Below, piece after piece: positions 49,250 to 58,356 of a DNA stretch of 64,000 nt; position 1 is the first letter of the stretch; each line of letters starts with the position of its first letter. The translations under genes were made by a program, and so were the position numbers. Source of the DNA: Hymenobacter amundsenii (GTDB lineage: Bacteria > Bacteroidota > Bacteroidia > Cytophagales > Hymenobacteraceae); assembly GCF_002204745.1 (NCBI RefSeq), contig NZ_NIRR01000001.1, positions 310,001 through 374,000 on the forward strand, written 5' to 3'. The notes beneath the pieces are model-generated. The model worked only from the letters and a program-made list of their open reading frames with translations, had not been told where the DNA came from and made no database searches.

Positions 49250-52200
49250 ATGCCTGACTCCACTTCGGCTTCGGTCACGCCGATACCCGCGCCGGGTTTG
49301 CTGGCCGGCAGCGGCCAGATGGCCGCGCTGGTGACTGCCAAAGACTGGTCGGCCACTCCGCTGGGGCCCATTGAGCAGTGGCCGCAGAGTTTGCGCACCA
49401 CAGTGAGCCTGTGCCTGGCCTCGAACTTTCCCATCAGCATTGCCTGGGGCCCCGGGCGGGTACAGATTTACAACGACGGCTACTGGCCCCTGTGCGGCGA
49501 CAAGCACCCCACTTCCCTGGGCCAGGACTACAAGGAGTGCTGGGCCTCGGCCTGGGAGGGGCTGGGCGAAGCCTTCGAGCAAGCCTCGGCCGGGCAAACG
49601 CGCTTTCTGGAAAACCAACGCATGTTTCTTGACCGCTTCGGCTACCTGGAAGAAACGTTTTTCACTTTCTCCTTCAGCCCAATTCTCGACGAATCGGGCG
49701 GGGTGGGCGGTTTGTTTCACCCCGTCACGGAGCTCACCCAGCAAACCCTGGCCGAGCGGCGCCTCAACATTCTACGCACGGTGGCCGAGCGTACGGCGGG
49801 AGGAGACACCGAGCACGAAACGGCCATTCGGCTGCTGGAAACCTTTCGCGAATCTGCGGCAGATTTACCGTTCGTGGCGCTCTATTCGGCGGCGCCCGGG
49901 GGCGAACAGGCATTGCTGGAAGGTCAGGTGGGCCTGGACCAAGCCCCGGCGCTGATGCCCGCCGCCATTGACCTGGCCGCCGGTGCGCGCGCCTCTTGGC
50001 CCCTGGCCGAGGCTGCGCGCGTCGGCATCGTGCAGCGGGTAGAACAATTAGCTACCGACTTCGGCACCTTTACCAGCGGCCCCTACCCGGAGGCCCCGCA
50101 CACGGCCCTGGTGTACCCGGTACAGCTGGGTGGGGCAGCGCAGCCGGCTTATTTTCTGGTGCTGGGCGTGAGTGCCCGCCGGGCACTGGATGCCGAATAT
50201 GCGCTCTTTTTCGACCTGCTGGTGGGCGCCACTACCACGGCCCTGGCTAAGGCCCGCACCCTGGCTGAGGAGCGCCAGCGTGCCGAAGCGCTGGCTGCGC
50301 TAGACCGCGCCAGAACAGTTTTCTTCAGCAACATCAGCCACGAGTTTCGTACCCCGCTGACCCTGATGCTCGGCCCGCTGGAAGACGCCCTGACCGATGA
50401 CGCTCACCCGCTACCCGCCTTCCAGCACGAGCGCCTGACGCTGGTGCAGCGCAACACCCTGCGCCTGCAGCGGCTGGTGAACAACCTGCTGGATTTCTCG
50501 CGCCTTGAGGCCGGCCGCCTGCAGGCCGATTTCGCGCCCCTCAACCTGGCGGCCTACACGGCCGAGCTGGCCGGCGTGTTTCGGGCGGCCCTGGAAAAAG
50601 CCGGTCTGACCCTGACGGTGGATTGCCCCCGGCTGAGCGCGCCCGTCTATGTGGACGCGGGCATGTGGGAAAAGGTCGTGTTCAACCTGCTGTCCAATGC
50701 CCTGAAGTTCACCTTTACGGGGGGCATCCGGGTGGGTGTAAGCGAGGAGGATGGGCAGGCCGTGCTGCGGGTGACGGACACCGGCGAGGGTATTTCGGCC
50801 ACCGAGCTGCCCAAGCTGTTCACCCGCTTCTACCGGACCGAGGGCATGAAGTCCCGCTCCCACGAGGGGTCCGGCATCGGGTTAGCCTTCGTGCAGGAGC
50901 TGGTGCAGCTACACGGCGGGGAAATTACGGCCGAAAGCCAGGCAGGGCAGGGTAGCACGTTTACCGTGCGCCTACCGCTGGGCCAGGCCCACCTGCCGGC
51001 CGAGCGGGTGCGCACCGGCCGGCCGGAAGCCCCGCAACCGGGGCCCGGAACGGCGTTTGTGGCGGAGGCACAACTGTGGCTGGCCGAAACGCCCAAATTG
51101 CCGGCCGCCCCCGGCACCACGCCGGCGGCGGAACCGGCCGATGAGGCCGCGGCGACCATCCTGGTGGTCGACGACAACGCCGACATGCGCAGCTACGTGC
51201 AGCGCATTCTGGCCCGGCAGCCGCAGTGGACCGTGCACACGGCGGCCGACGGACTGCAGGCCCTGGACTCCGTGGCCCGGCAACGGCCCGATTTGGTTAT
51301 TTCCGACGTGATGATGCCCCACCTCGACGGCTTCGGCCTGCTGCAGGCGCTGAAACAAAACCCCGACACAGCCCGGATTCCGGTGGTGTTGCTCTCGGCC
51401 CGGGCCGGCGAGGAGGCTACCGTAGAGGGCCTGGACCAGGGCGCCGACGACTACCTGGTAAAGCCCTTCGCGGCGCGGGAGCTGCTGGCCCGCGTGCGCA
51501 CCCAGCTCGACATTACCCGCACCCGCCAGGACAACACCCGGTTGCAGGCCGCCGAGGAAGAGCTGCGCAAGTTTAAGGTGCTTAGCGACCACGCGTTCGA
51601 TGCCTTTATCCTGATGCGCGCCGACGGCTCGTTTGCTTACCTCAACGAACTGGCCCGCCAGCGCTGGGGCTACACCGCCGCCGAAACCGCGCAGCTGCGG
51701 GTGCCCGACGTGGACCCCATCTACCAGGAAGAAAAGTACCGGCAGGCCTTTGCGCAGGCGCAGCTCGGGCCACTGCCAACCTTCGAAACCCTGCACCGCC
51801 GCAAAGATGGCAGCACCTACCCCGTAGAAATCAGCATGGGGGGCCTTACCCTCGATGGGCAGCCGCACATGTTCGCGGTAGCCCGCGACATCACGGCGCA
51901 AAAGGCCAGCACCCAGGCCCTGCACGAAAGCGAACAGCGTTTCCGGATTTTGGCCGATGTAGCTCCCAACATAGTGTGGGCAGTGAACCCGGACTCCAGC
52001 ATCCGCTACATCAACCAAGCCTTCGTCGACTTTGTGGGCGTGACGCCAGCCCAGTACGAGGCCACCGGCTGGGGGCCTTACATGCACCCCGACGAGCTGG
52101 AAACGGCCCAACGCACCCTCACCGAGGCCATTGACTCGCGCACCCGCTACACGCTGGAGCACCGCATGCGTCGCCACGATGGGCAGTACCGCTGGCTGCT

Positions 52201-52996
52201 GGCCCAAGGCGCACCCAGCTACTTCCCCAACGGAGAGTTGTATGGCTACGTGGGCTCGGCCATCGACATTACGGAGCTGAAAGAAACCAACGAGCAGTTG
52301 GTGCGCACCAACCGCGACCTCGACAACTTTGTGTACACTGCTTCGCACGACCTCAAAGCCCCCATCAGTAACATTGAGGGGCTACTGCGGCTGCTCGAAG
52401 ACCTGCTGCCCGCCGAGCTGCGCACCAACGATATACTGCTGCCCGTGCTGGCGCGCATGCAGGATGCGGTGGAGCGCTTCACCCGCACCATTGCCCACCT
52501 CACCGACGTGAGCAAGCTGCAACTCGAATTTGCCCACCCGGCGGCGCCCACGGAATTGCTCCCCCTCATCGAGGATGTGCGCCTGGATCTGCTGCCGCTG
52601 CTGGCCCAAAGCGGCGGCCGGTTGGAGGTAGACGTAGCGGAGTGCCCCACGCTGTTGCTGGCGGCCAAGAACCTGCGCAGCATGCTCTACAACCTGGTGA
52701 GCAACGGCCTCAAATACCACCACCCCGACCGACTGCCGGTAGTGCGCCTCAGTTGCCGCCGCGAAGGCGACTTTTGCGTGCTGCGGGTGCAGGACAATGG
52801 CCTGGGGCTGAGCGAGGGGCAGCAGGCCAAGCTGTTTGGGTTGTTTGAGCGTCTGCATACCCACGTGGAGGGCACGGGCGTCGGGCTATACATGGTCAAG
52901 AAGATGGTTGAAAACGCGGGCGGCACCATCTCGGTGCAGAGCCGGGAGGGCGAAGGCTCCACGTTCGCCATGTGGTTTCCGGTGCAGGGAATGTAA
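49250..52996 (+). CDS. Hybrid sensor histidine kinase with two kinase cores
   Basis: A 1,248-aa protein from ATG 49250 (TTG 49244 is in frame). Order of domains: N-terminal PAS-like domain (WSATPLGPIEQWPQSLR... to ~165), GAF-like region (~180-330), HisKA with H near 365 (FFSNISHEFRTPLT) and HATPase (to ~585), receiver with DDN near 640 and phospho-Asp in SDVMMP near 685, two PAS/PAC domains (~780-885 and ~895-1005), a second HisKA (ASHDLKAPISNIEG, near 1032) and HATPase ending in GTGVGLYMVKK. It is cytosolic, without membrane helices. TACCTTTG at 49239-49246 is a perfect -7 box but only a few bases from the ATG. A receiver-only gene follows. Confidence 0.93.
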   Translation: MPDSTSASVTPIPAPGLLAGSGQMAALVTAKDWSATPLGPIEQWPQSLRTTVSLCLASNFPISIAWGPGRVQIYNDGYWPLCGDKHPTSLGQDYKECWASAWEGLGEAFEQASAGQTRFLENQRMFLDRFGYLEETFFTFSFSPILDESGGVGGLFHPVTELTQQTLAERRLNILRTVAERTAGGDTEHETAIRLLETFRESAADLPFVALYSAAPGGEQALLEGQVGLDQAPALMPAAIDLAAGARASWPLAEAARVGIVQRVEQLATDFGTFTSGPYPEAPHTALVYPVQLGGAAQPAYFLVLGVSARRALDAEYALFFDLLVGATTTALAKARTLAEERQRAEALAALDRARTVFFSNISHEFRTPLTLMLGPLEDALTDDAHPLPAFQHERLTLVQRNTLRLQRLVNNLLDFSRLEAGRLQADFAPLNLAAYTAELAGVFRAALEKAGLTLTVDCPRLSAPVYVDAGMWEKVVFNLLSNALKFTFTGGIRVGVSEEDGQAVLRVTDTGEGISATELPKLFTRFYRTEGMKSRSHEGSGIGLAFVQELVQLHGGEITAESQAGQGSTFTVRLPLGQAHLPAERVRTGRPEAPQPGPGTAFVAEAQLWLAETPKLPAAPGTTPAAEPADEAAATILVVDDNADMRSYVQRILARQPQWTVHTAADGLQALDSVARQRPDLVISDVMMPHLDGFGLLQALKQNPDTARIPVVLLSARAGEEATVEGLDQGADDYLVKPFAARELLARVRTQLDITRTRQDNTRLQAAEEELRKFKVLSDHAFDAFILMRADGSFAYLNELARQRWGYTAAETAQLRVPDVDPIYQEEKYRQAFAQAQLGPLPTFETLHRRKDGSTYPVEISMGGLTLDGQPHMFAVARDITAQKASTQALHESEQRFRILADVAPNIVWAVNPDSSIRYINQAFVDFVGVTPAQYEATGWGPYMHPDELETAQRTLTEAIDSRTRYTLEHRMRRHDGQYRWLLAQGAPSYFPNGELYGYVGSAIDITELKETNEQLVRTNRDLDNFVYTASHDLKAPISNIEGLLRLLEDLLPAELRTNDILLPVLARMQDAVERFTRTIAHLTDVSKLQLEFAHPAAPTELLPLIEDVRLDLLPLLAQSGGRLEVDVAECPTLLLAAKNLRSMLYNLVSNGLKYHHPDRLPVVRLSCRREGDFCVLRVQDNGLGLSEGQQAKLFGLFERLHTHVEGTGVGLYMVKKMVENAGGTISVQSREGEGSTFAMWFPVQGM

Positions 52997-53058
52997 CCAC
53001 CGGCCTGCCGGACCGTACCATTATCTGGCCAGTTTCTCACGGCGGCCACCTTCCTGCC

Positions 53059-53478
53059 ATGCCTCAACTCTCCAGCGTTTTGCTGGTGGACGACGACACG
53101 ACCACCAACTTTCTGAACCAGATGCTCATCAAACGCCTGGGCGTGGTGGAGCACCTGCACATTGCCGAAAATGGCGCCGAAGCTCTGCAGACCCTGCAGC
53201 AGGCCTGCGAACCAGTAAGCGCCACCTGCCCCGACCTGATCTTGTTGGACATGAAGATGCCCGTTATGAACGGCATTGAGTTTCTGGAGGCTTACGCCCG
53301 GCTGCCCCGGCCCTGGCAGCAAGGCATCGTCATCGTGATGCTCACTACTTCCCTGCTGCCAAGCGACCTGGAACGGGTGCAACAACTGCCTGTGGCGGGA
53401 ATCCTGAACAAACCCCTGACCAAAGAGAAGCTCCAGGCCCTGGTAGACGAGCATTTCGGAGCGACGCCGCTGGGCTAA
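53059..53478 (+). CDS. Single-domain response regulator
   Basis: A 139-aa receiver protein from ATG 53059: VLLVDDDTTTN with the acidic cluster, LILLDMKMPVMNG with the phospho-Asp, VMLTTS and the conserved Lys in ILNKPLTKEKL. No output domain. It lies 62 bp after the hybrid kinase and is its probable phosphate partner. Confidence 0.9.
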   Translation: MPQLSSVLLVDDDTTTNFLNQMLIKRLGVVEHLHIAENGAEALQTLQQACEPVSATCPDLILLDMKMPVMNGIEFLEAYARLPRPWQQGIVIVMLTTSLLPSDLERVQQLPVAGILNKPLTKEKLQALVDEHFGATPLG

Positions 53479-53647
53479 CCGGCCACCGCCGCCGTGCGGT
53501 ATCGCCGTCACTGGCGGCGGCCGATCAACACTTGTAGTGGCCCACAGTTGTTTTAGGCGCGACTCCATCAACCTTTTGGCGGCCGAAACAGTACATCAGT
53601 CCAGTCCCGAATAGTCGGGCATCTCCCGTTTACCTCACCCCCCCGCT

Positions 53648-53821
53648 ATGAGTTTCTTCCGTTTACCCTTCCTGGCAGCGCTGCTGGTGCTGCTCACCTT
53701 CTCGCTTAGCAGCTGCGACGCCATTGGCACTATCTTCAAAGCCGGCGCCTGGACGGCGCTGATTGGCATTTTTCTGCTGATATTGCTGTTTTGGTTTATC
53801 GTGCGCAAGATGCGCGGGTAG
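53648..53821 (+). CDS. Small membrane lipoprotein, 57 aa
   Basis: ATG 53648, stop at 53819-53821. Lipoprotein-type N-terminus (FLAALLVLLTFSLSSC, Cys at residue 23), then a second hydrophobic helix (TALIGIFLLILLFWFIV, residues ~36-52) and a basic end RKMRG. Such small proteins are common in Bacteroidota and unassigned. A terminator follows. Confidence 0.65.
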   Translation: MSFFRLPFLAALLVLLTFSLSSCDAIGTIFKAGAWTALIGIFLLILLFWFIVRKMRG

Positions 53822-53855
53822 CCGACTGGTTTACTTCTGAACTCCTGCAACAGCA

Positions 53856-53891
53856 AAGGGCGGCCCCTCCAATTCTGAGGGGCGCCCTTTA
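53856..53891. terminator. Bidirectional terminator
   Basis: AAAGGGCG-CCCCTC and GAGGGGCGCCCTTT form a hairpin between the convergent genes ending at 53821 and 53916. Confidence 0.85.
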
Positions 53892-53915
53892 TCTTTTAGA
53901 AACGAAGCAGGCTAC

Positions 53916-54596
53916 TTATTTGCCTTTGCGGTCGGGCATGGTACCCACCACATGGTCCCAAAGGGTGGTGCTCACGCCGAAGGCTACTTCCTCCTGGCGG
54001 TAGTGGTGCATGGCGTGGTGGTGCCACCAGAACTTAAGAAAGTTCTTGGGTGGAGCATACACATGGATGGCGTAGTGCACGAACAGGTAGAGCGCGTAGC
54101 CGAATACGAAACCGGCCAGCACCCCAAACCCTGCGTTGCCGAACGTGAAGCGGAAGATGAAGAACAGCAGCGAGGCCACGAACACCGTCAGGATTGGCGG
54201 CATGGCTAGGCGGGTTTTATCCTTGGGAAACTCGTGGTGCACCCCGTGCATGGTGTACTGGAACTTGGCCCGGGCGGGCGTATTGGCATCGAGATGGTAC
54301 ACGTAGCGGTGCATCAGGTACTCGGCCAGCGTGAAGAGCAGCCAGCCGCCCAGAAACAGCCCGAACGCCGATAGTCCGTTCAGTAGGCCCCGGCTCAGGC
54401 TATAATAGAGGCTTATGGCCGCTACCGAGAAGAAAATGGTGAGCGGGCCGGCAATGTGGGTGTGGGTGAGCCGCTCCAGCGTGGCATTCTCGAACAGCCG
54501 GGCCGAACCTTTATGCTTGGGCTTCACGGCGTCGGGGGTCTTAACCGGGGTTACCCGGGGGGCCGCGACTTCCGGAGCATCAGAAGTAGTATTCAT
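53916..54596 (-). CDS. Fatty acid hydroxylase / sterol desaturase superfamily protein
   Basis: A 226-aa membrane protein from ATG 54596. The di-iron histidine clusters of the family are all visible: HRYVYH, HGVHHEF, HYAIHVY and WHHHAMHHY. Four hydrophobic segments surround them. It would hydroxylate a membrane lipid or carotenoid-like substrate; the exact substrate cannot be read. It is monocistronic or read with aroK upstream (64 bp gap). Confidence 0.87.
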   Translation of the reverse strand: MNTTSDAPEVAAPRVTPVKTPDAVKPKHKGSARLFENATLERLTHTHIAGPLTIFFSVAAISLYYSLSRGLLNGLSAFGLFLGGWLLFTLAEYLMHRYVYHLDANTPARAKFQYTMHGVHHEFPKDKTRLAMPPILTVFVASLLFFIFRFTFGNAGFGVLAGFVFGYALYLFVHYAIHVYAPPKNFLKFWWHHHAMHHYRQEEVAFGVSTTLWDHVVGTMPDRKGK

Positions 54597-54660
54597 ACCA
54601 ATACGGGATTGATGAAAGCGCAAAAATACATATCCCTGCGCAAATGGCAGGGTCGCCTTC

Positions 54661-55182
54661 TCAGGCGGTGGTGGAATAGCGCGCCACCAGTTGCCGGACC
54701 ATGGCGGCCGAACAGACCGGAGCGGCACAGCACAGCGGAGCGCGGTCGTAGAACTGTTGGCGTACGGCTAAGGTTTCATGCAACCGCGTTTCCAGGGTTT
54801 GGGCGTCGGGCAAAGCGGCCAGCAAGGGGCGGGTGGCGGCCGACTTCAGCAGGCGGCGCACCAACTCGGGCACCGGCACCGAAAGGTAGAGCGTGAGGCC
54901 GGTTTCGAGCAGCACCTTTAGGTTGTGATGAAAGCAGGGCGTGCCGCCGCCGGTTGCCAGCACCAGCGCGGGGTACCGGGCCACCACATCGCGCAGCACG
55001 TCGGCCTCGCACTGGCGGAAATACTCCTCGCCTTCACGGGCAAACAGCTCGGATATGCTGCGCTGCTCCCGGCGCACTATTTCCTCATCCAGGTCCACGA
55101 ACGGCACCTCGTACGCCAGGGCTAACGCCCGGCCCAGCGTGCTTTTGCCCGCGCCAGGCATGCCAATCAGGTATAGCTTCAT
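54661..55182 (-). CDS. aroK: Shikimate kinase
   Basis: A 173-aa enzyme from ATG 55182. Walker A GMPGAGKST (residues 7-15), the shikimate-binding DLDEEI and the GGGTP motif, and the lid region RPLL with its Arg are all present. It phosphorylates shikimate in aromatic amino acid synthesis. Length is normal. The upstream frame to 55284 is not coding in character. Confidence 0.93.
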   Translation of the reverse strand: MKLYLIGMPGAGKSTLGRALALAYEVPFVDLDEEIVRREQRSISELFAREGEEYFRQCEADVLRDVVARYPALVLATGGGTPCFHHNLKVLLETGLTLYLSVPVPELVRRLLKSAATRPLLAALPDAQTLETRLHETLAVRQQFYDRAPLCCAAPVCSAAMVRQLVARYSTTA

Positions 55183-55329
55183 AGCAAGGAAGGTGAAAGG
55201 GACGGAGGATACGCGAAAAGCGGTTGCGGTTGGGAAACGGAGGACGTGCTGGGTGCTGATTCTCAGGCGGCTTCGTCCGACCAACTTACCGAATCAGTTG
55301 GCATTACTCGCCTCAAGCTCCATCACCGC

Positions 55330-56388
55330 CTACCCCAGCTTCACCCGCGGGTCGAGCAAGGCGTAGAAAATATCGACCACGATGTTGACTAGCACAAACA
55401 GCGCGGCAATGAAAATGGTGGCACCCATCACGACCGGAAAATCGAGGTTCTCAACGGCCCGGAGCGTAACCGTGCCCAGGCCCTTCCAGTTGAAGATGTA
55501 CTCGATAAAGAACGCGCCCGCCATGAGCGAGGCCAGCCAGCCCGAAACAGCCGTCACGACCGGGTTCAGGGCGTTTTTGAGGGCGTGTCCCACCACCACG
55601 CGGTAGCCCGAGAGGCCCTTAGCCCGGGCCGTGCGGATGTAGTCCTGGCTGAGCACGTCGAGCATGGAGGAGCGGGTGAGTTGCACGATGATGGCCAGCG
55701 GCCGCACGCCCAGGGCCAGAGCCGGCAGCAGCAGGTTTTTGAGCACCAGGTGGCGGCCCGTAAATGGGTCGGTTTCGTAGAGCTGGCCCGTGAGGTTAAG
55801 GCCGGTGTAGCGACTCCAGTAGAAGCCGAACGTAATGGCCACCAAAATGCCGGCCACGAACGAAGGCACCGAGATACCCAGAATCGACGTTGAAACCAGC
55901 GTGCGGTCGAGCCAGGTGTGAGCCTTTAATGCGGCCACAATGCCCAGCCCAATGCCCACCACCGTGGCTAGCAGCATGGCCGCCAGGGCCAGCCAGAGCG
56001 TGCCCGTAAAGTGGTCGAGCAGGATGCTGAGCACCTCTTTGTTGCTCTGGAACGAGCGGCGCAGGTAAGGCGCTTTGAGCACCACGGCTCGCCCGCCGCC
56101 TACCGGCAGCAACGCGAGGCCGCCGTAGCGGGCCAGGCCGGCCGAGTCGCGCGGGTGCAGGCCCAGCGGCGACACGTCATTCAGGTAGCCCAGCAGCTGG
56201 CCCGGCAGGGGCTGGTCGAGGCCCAGGTCAGCGGCAATGGCGGCGCGGGTGGCGGCATCGGAGCGCTGGCCAGCCAGCAGGGCCACCGGGTCGCCGGGCA
56301 GCACCTGAAACAGGAAAAACACCGTGCAGGCCACCCCCACCAGTACCAATGCCCCCTGCCACAACCGGCTGATGATGAATTGAAGCAT
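55330..56388 (-). CDS. ABC transporter permease, oligopeptide/nickel (DppB) type
   Basis: A 352-aa inner-membrane protein. The N-terminal signature MLQFIISRLWQGALVLVGVA and FLFQVLPGDP is typical of DppB/OppB. The EAA-like loop is seen as YIRTARAKGLSGYRVVVGHALKNALNPV. Six helices are visible, and a periplasmic insert follows the first one. No partner permease, ATPase or binding protein gene is near, so the rest of the transporter is elsewhere. Substrate is probably peptides. Confidence 0.9.
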   Translation of the reverse strand: MLQFIISRLWQGALVLVGVACTVFFLFQVLPGDPVALLAGQRSDAATRAAIAADLGLDQPLPGQLLGYLNDVSPLGLHPRDSAGLARYGGLALLPVGGGRAVVLKAPYLRRSFQSNKEVLSILLDHFTGTLWLALAAMLLATVVGIGLGIVAALKAHTWLDRTLVSTSILGISVPSFVAGILVAITFGFYWSRYTGLNLTGQLYETDPFTGRHLVLKNLLLPALALGVRPLAIIVQLTRSSMLDVLSQDYIRTARAKGLSGYRVVVGHALKNALNPVVTAVSGWLASLMAGAFFIEYIFNWKGLGTVTLRAVENLDFPVVMGATIFIAALFVLVNIVVDIFYALLDPRVKLG

Positions 56389-56418
56389 TGAGTTTTAGTG
56401 GGTGTTTTTTGGCTAGAT

Positions 56419-56470
56419 GAACGTGTCATGCTGAGCGCAGCCGGAGGCGAAGTCGAAGCATGATACGTTC
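56419..56470. repeat. Dispersed CATGCTGAG-type palindromic repeat
   Basis: GAACGTGTCATGCT and AGCATGATACGTTC form a 14-bp stem (one mismatch) around GAGCGCAGCCGGAGGCGAAGTCGA-type sequence. It lies between two minus-strand genes. Confidence 0.7.
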
Positions 56471-56489
56471 TGTTTTCCTGACAGCTACA

Positions 56490-57596
56490 TTACAGTTCTT
56501 CTTCCAGCTTGCTGAGGGCGGGGATGTCGTGGTAGTGGAATTTAGCTTTCACGACGCCATTCTGGAGCAGCACCAGGCCGGGGTTCGAGCGGATCATGGA
56601 CTTGAGCACGGTGGCGTCGGCGAAGTAGTAGGGGCCAGCCAGGTTTACATCGTGGCGGAAAGCGTCGAACTCCTGGGGGCTGCTGCTGGTAATGATCAGG
56701 GGCTGAATCTGCTTGCGCGACTTGGCCGTGGCCGTCAGCAGCTCGTTGATTTCGCGGAACCGGTCGCGGTCAGTCACATTCACGTTCTGCACAATCAGCA
56801 GCAGCTTGTTGCCACTGAGCACCTCCTGGGTATGATCCTGGCCTTCGGCATCGAAAACAGCGAAGTCGGTGATGACGGGACGGCTGGTTTCGGGGTTGAG
56901 CACTTCCATGCTCTTGTACTTCCAGGTCGAGTCGGTGGGGTAGTCGGCGAAGATTTTGGTTTCGCCGTTGCGCTCCATTACGTACTGGTAGCGCGCCTGC
57001 TCGCGGGGCTTCATGAGCTGGCCGATGTCGTTGCCAACCTTGTAGGGCAGAAAATCGAAGTAGGGCAGATGCCCCAGCGCCCGCACCCCGATGCCAATGG
57101 CCACAGCCGAGGCAAACGTGATATACATCACGCCCACCGTGCCGCGGGCGAACACCCGGCGCAGGTAACGCTGGTTGAAGAACACCACGGCCCACAAGCC
57201 CAGCAGCACCATATCCTTGGCAAACGAAGTCCAGGGCGTGAGCTTGATGAAGTCGCCGAAGCACCCGCAGTCGGTTACCTTGTTGAAGGCGGCCGAGTAG
57301 AAGGTGAGAAACCCGAAGAACACGAGCAGCCCGAGCAGCACCCACAGCACCTGGCGTAGCATCCAGCGCAGTAACACGGCCACGCCCAACACCACTTCCA
57401 GGGAGCTCAGGAAAATACTCAGCGTGCGGGTGTGGGGCAGGAAAATGGTGAAGAACGAGCCGAAGTCGCGCGAGAAAACCTCGAAATATTCCTCCAGCTT
57501 GAGGGCCGTACCAATCGGGTCGTTGAGCTTCACGAGGCCCGAGAAGATGAACACCACGCCCAGCAGGAGCCAGCAGATTCGGGTGAATTGTTTCAT
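56490..57596 (-). CDS. DoxX/BT_3928-type membrane protein with thioredoxin-like C-terminus
   Basis: A 368-aa protein from ATG 57596. The N-terminal half is a four- to five-helix DoxX-like domain (LLLGVVFIFSGLVKLNDPIG; LTFYSAAFNKVTDCGCFGDFIKL with a C-G-C pair). The C-terminal half (about 195-368) is a soluble thioredoxin-like domain without an obvious C-x-x-C, containing LLLIVQNVNVTDRDRFREIN and GLVLLQNGVV. It fits the BT_3928 family of Bacteroidota. Redox or quinone chemistry is supposed for relatives; not shown here. Confidence 0.82.
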   Translation of the reverse strand: MKQFTRICWLLLGVVFIFSGLVKLNDPIGTALKLEEYFEVFSRDFGSFFTIFLPHTRTLSIFLSSLEVVLGVAVLLRWMLRQVLWVLLGLLVFFGFLTFYSAAFNKVTDCGCFGDFIKLTPWTSFAKDMVLLGLWAVVFFNQRYLRRVFARGTVGVMYITFASAVAIGIGVRALGHLPYFDFLPYKVGNDIGQLMKPREQARYQYVMERNGETKIFADYPTDSTWKYKSMEVLNPETSRPVITDFAVFDAEGQDHTQEVLSGNKLLLIVQNVNVTDRDRFREINELLTATAKSRKQIQPLIITSSSPQEFDAFRHDVNLAGPYYFADATVLKSMIRSNPGLVLLQNGVVKAKFHYHDIPALSKLEEEL

Positions 57597-57694
57597 GATG
57601 GGTTGTTGGGAGACTGAGTTACGATTCGGCACCTTCTACGCAAAGATGCGGCTTAGATCCGGCTTTACGTAGGGACGGGGCTCAGCTTCGCCGT

Positions 57695-58249
57695 TCAACT
57701 TCGCAGTTCCCCAAAATTCATCTTGATCAGCACAAATACGGCATAGTTGAGCATGTCGCGGTAGTTGGCCTCCACCCCCTCCGATACCTTGGTTAGGCCG
57801 CCGAGGTCCTCGATTTGCTTGGTGCGGTGGAGCTTCATGAGGATGATGTCGGTGATGCTTTCGATGCGCATCTGCCGCCAGGCTTCGCCATAGTCATGGT
57901 TTTTGGCGAACAGCAGCTGGCGGTTTTCCTCCACCTGCCCGTCGTAGGCGCGGGCCACGGCGGCGGGCTCCAGATCGAGGGGCGCCTCGGCGGGCAGGCG
58001 CAGCTGCATGAGGGCAATAACGCAGTAGTTGACGATGGCCACGAACTCCTCCTCCACCCCATCGGCCACGAGTTGGGTGCCCTTCTCCTGGATGCTGCGG
58101 ATGCGCTGGGCCTTGATGTAGAGCTGGTCGGTGATGCTGGGCAGGCGCAGGATGCGCCAGGCCGTACCGTAGTCGTGGGTTTTGGCCAGAAACAGCGTCC
58201 GGCACCGGTCAATTACCCGGTCGTATTCATGCTGGGTTTGATTCTCCAA
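57695..58249 (-). CDS. DUF1599 protein, two repeats
   Basis: A 184-aa protein with two copies of the DUF1599 unit: residues ~10-80 (RCRTLFLAKTHDYGTAWRIL, SITDQLYIKAQRIRSIQ) and ~105-180 (ENRQLLFAKNHDYGEAWRQM, SITDIILMKLHRTKQIE). The K-x-H-D-Y-G motif could bind a metal or nucleotide; the family resembles all-alpha NTP pyrophosphatases. It stands divergent from folP, as is common in Bacteroidota. Confidence 0.9.
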   Translation of the reverse strand: MENQTQHEYDRVIDRCRTLFLAKTHDYGTAWRILRLPSITDQLYIKAQRIRSIQEKGTQLVADGVEEEFVAIVNYCVIALMQLRLPAEAPLDLEPAAVARAYDGQVEENRQLLFAKNHDYGEAWRQMRIESITDIILMKLHRTKQIEDLGGLTKVSEGVEANYRDMLNYAVFVLIKMNFGELRS

Positions 58250-58292
58250 GTTTTTGCGGCTATTTTGTTGGAAACCGGGCGTTCTATCAGCG

Positions 58293-58328
58293 CAGTGTCA
58301 TGCTTAGCGAAGTCGAAGCATGACACTG
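58293..58328. repeat. Dispersed CATGCTTAG-type palindromic repeat
   Basis: CAGTGTCATGCTT and AAGCATGACACTG form a perfect 13-bp stem around AGCGAAGTCG, in the divergent folP/DUF1599 gap. Confidence 0.75.
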
Positions 58329-58356
58329 TTCTGGATGCCCTATTAACCCAATACCC

